DNA of 12,549 nt from assembly GCF_019695415.1 (NCBI RefSeq), contig NZ_JAIFKJ010000660.1, forward strand, positions 1-12,549, written 5' to 3'. The first letter of the stretch is position 1. Each line of letters begins with the position of its first letter. Positions 12,472-12,549 of this stretch are shown one piece after another. The stretch comes from Thiohalocapsa sp. (GTDB lineage: Bacteria; Pseudomonadota; Gammaproteobacteria; Chromatiales; Chromatiaceae). The notes under the pieces are model-generated. The model was not told the DNA's origin. It worked only from the letters and a program-made list of their open reading frames with translations, and did not search any database. Both the position numbers and the translations under genes were made by a program.

Positions 12472-12502
12472 TCCCTAAGGAGATGCTGATTTATTGGGCG
12501 TC
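12472..12502 (+). repeat. Palindromic intergenic repeat, copy 4
   Basis: TCCCTAAGGAGATGC (12472-12486) followed by TGATTTATTGGGCGTC aligns with copies at 5494-5525, 6456-6484 and 6496-6522. Here TGATTTATTGGGC (12487-12499) also pairs with GCCCAAAAATCA (12505-12516), giving a stem of about 12 bp with one bulge and loop GTCCT. It starts 27 bases after the lexA stop. Confidence 0.7.
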
Positions 12503-12520
12503 CTGCCCAAAAATCAGACG

Positions 12521-12547
12521 GAGCCGGAAAACGCGGTTTCCCGGCTC
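12521..12547 (+). terminator. Strong hairpin at the window end, probable terminator
   Basis: GAGCCGGAAAAC (12521-12532) pairs with GTTTCCCGGCTC (12536-12547) around the loop GCG, a 12-bp stem with one mismatch. The window ends two bases later, so a following T-run cannot be seen. It would end lexA transcription, and its A-rich left side would also suit a gene converging from the right. Confidence 0.6.
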
Positions 12548-12549
12548 CT

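Noticed and set aside
12464..12473. CTGTACAG after lexA as a second LexA site
   Set aside because: The CTGT and ACAG halves are adjacent without the 8-base spacer, so it does not fit the LexA operator.

Overview
The window is high-GC gammaproteobacterial DNA. It most resembles a purple-sulfur or halo-alkaliphilic lineage (Chromatiales, Chromatiaceae or Ectothiorhodospiraceae). This is inferred from the split [NiFe]-hydrogenase operon hynS-isp1-isp2-hynL, from a LexA box of gammaproteobacterial type, and from the ppsR and three-gene pnt loci. I could not run searches, so the placement is an inference.

Layout, left to right. (1) Positions 1-4534, minus strand, read right to left: maturation protease (hynD-like), a one-domain HupH/HyaF-type hydrogenase expression protein, the Tat-exported small subunit HynS, the b-type cytochrome Isp1, the DsrK/HdrD-like iron-sulfur protein Isp2, and the first 16-17 codons of the large subunit HynL, cut by the window edge. 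hynS/isp1 and isp1/isp2 overlap by ATGA. The isp2-hynL gap is filled by two facing arrays of a 7-bp repeat. (2) 4714-4959, plus strand: a HypC-type maturation chaperone, divergent from the protease, then a convergent unknown 154-aa gene (minus) with an FNR-like box upstream. (3) 5622-7220, plus: ppsR (PEP synthase regulatory protein) and a small alpha/beta hydrolase, separated by two facing copies of a palindromic repeat. (4) 7370-10273, plus: pntAA-pntAB-pntB, the proton-translocating transhydrogenase, with a good sigma70-type promoter. (5) 10422-11634, minus: nth (endonuclease III) and a DUF1841 gene, bracketed by two inverted copies of another intergenic repeat. (6) 11794-12444, plus: lexA under its own LexA box, followed by another copy of the palindromic repeat and a strong hairpin at the window end.

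How the parts work together. HynS/HynL would form a periplasm-facing, membrane-attached uptake hydrogenase. Isp1 and Isp2 would pass its electrons between the quinone pool and a cytoplasmic iron-sulfur/thiol-disulfide type module. The protease, HypC and HupH-like proteins serve cofactor assembly and subunit maturation. PntAA/AB/B couples the proton gradient to NADPH supply, and PpsR controls PEP synthase, so both fit an anaerobic or autotrophic metabolism but show no physical operon link to hyn. nth and lexA are DNA-repair genes.

No rRNA, tRNA, CRISPR array, transposase gene or riboswitch was recognised, and no gene-free stretch exceeds about 200 bases. The least explained material is the short-repeat content: a GAGNNNC heptad array entering the isp2 stop codon, a four-copy palindromic element, and a pair of inverted GTATACCGTCACCGTAT elements. 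The 154-aa gene beside hypC is also unexplained.
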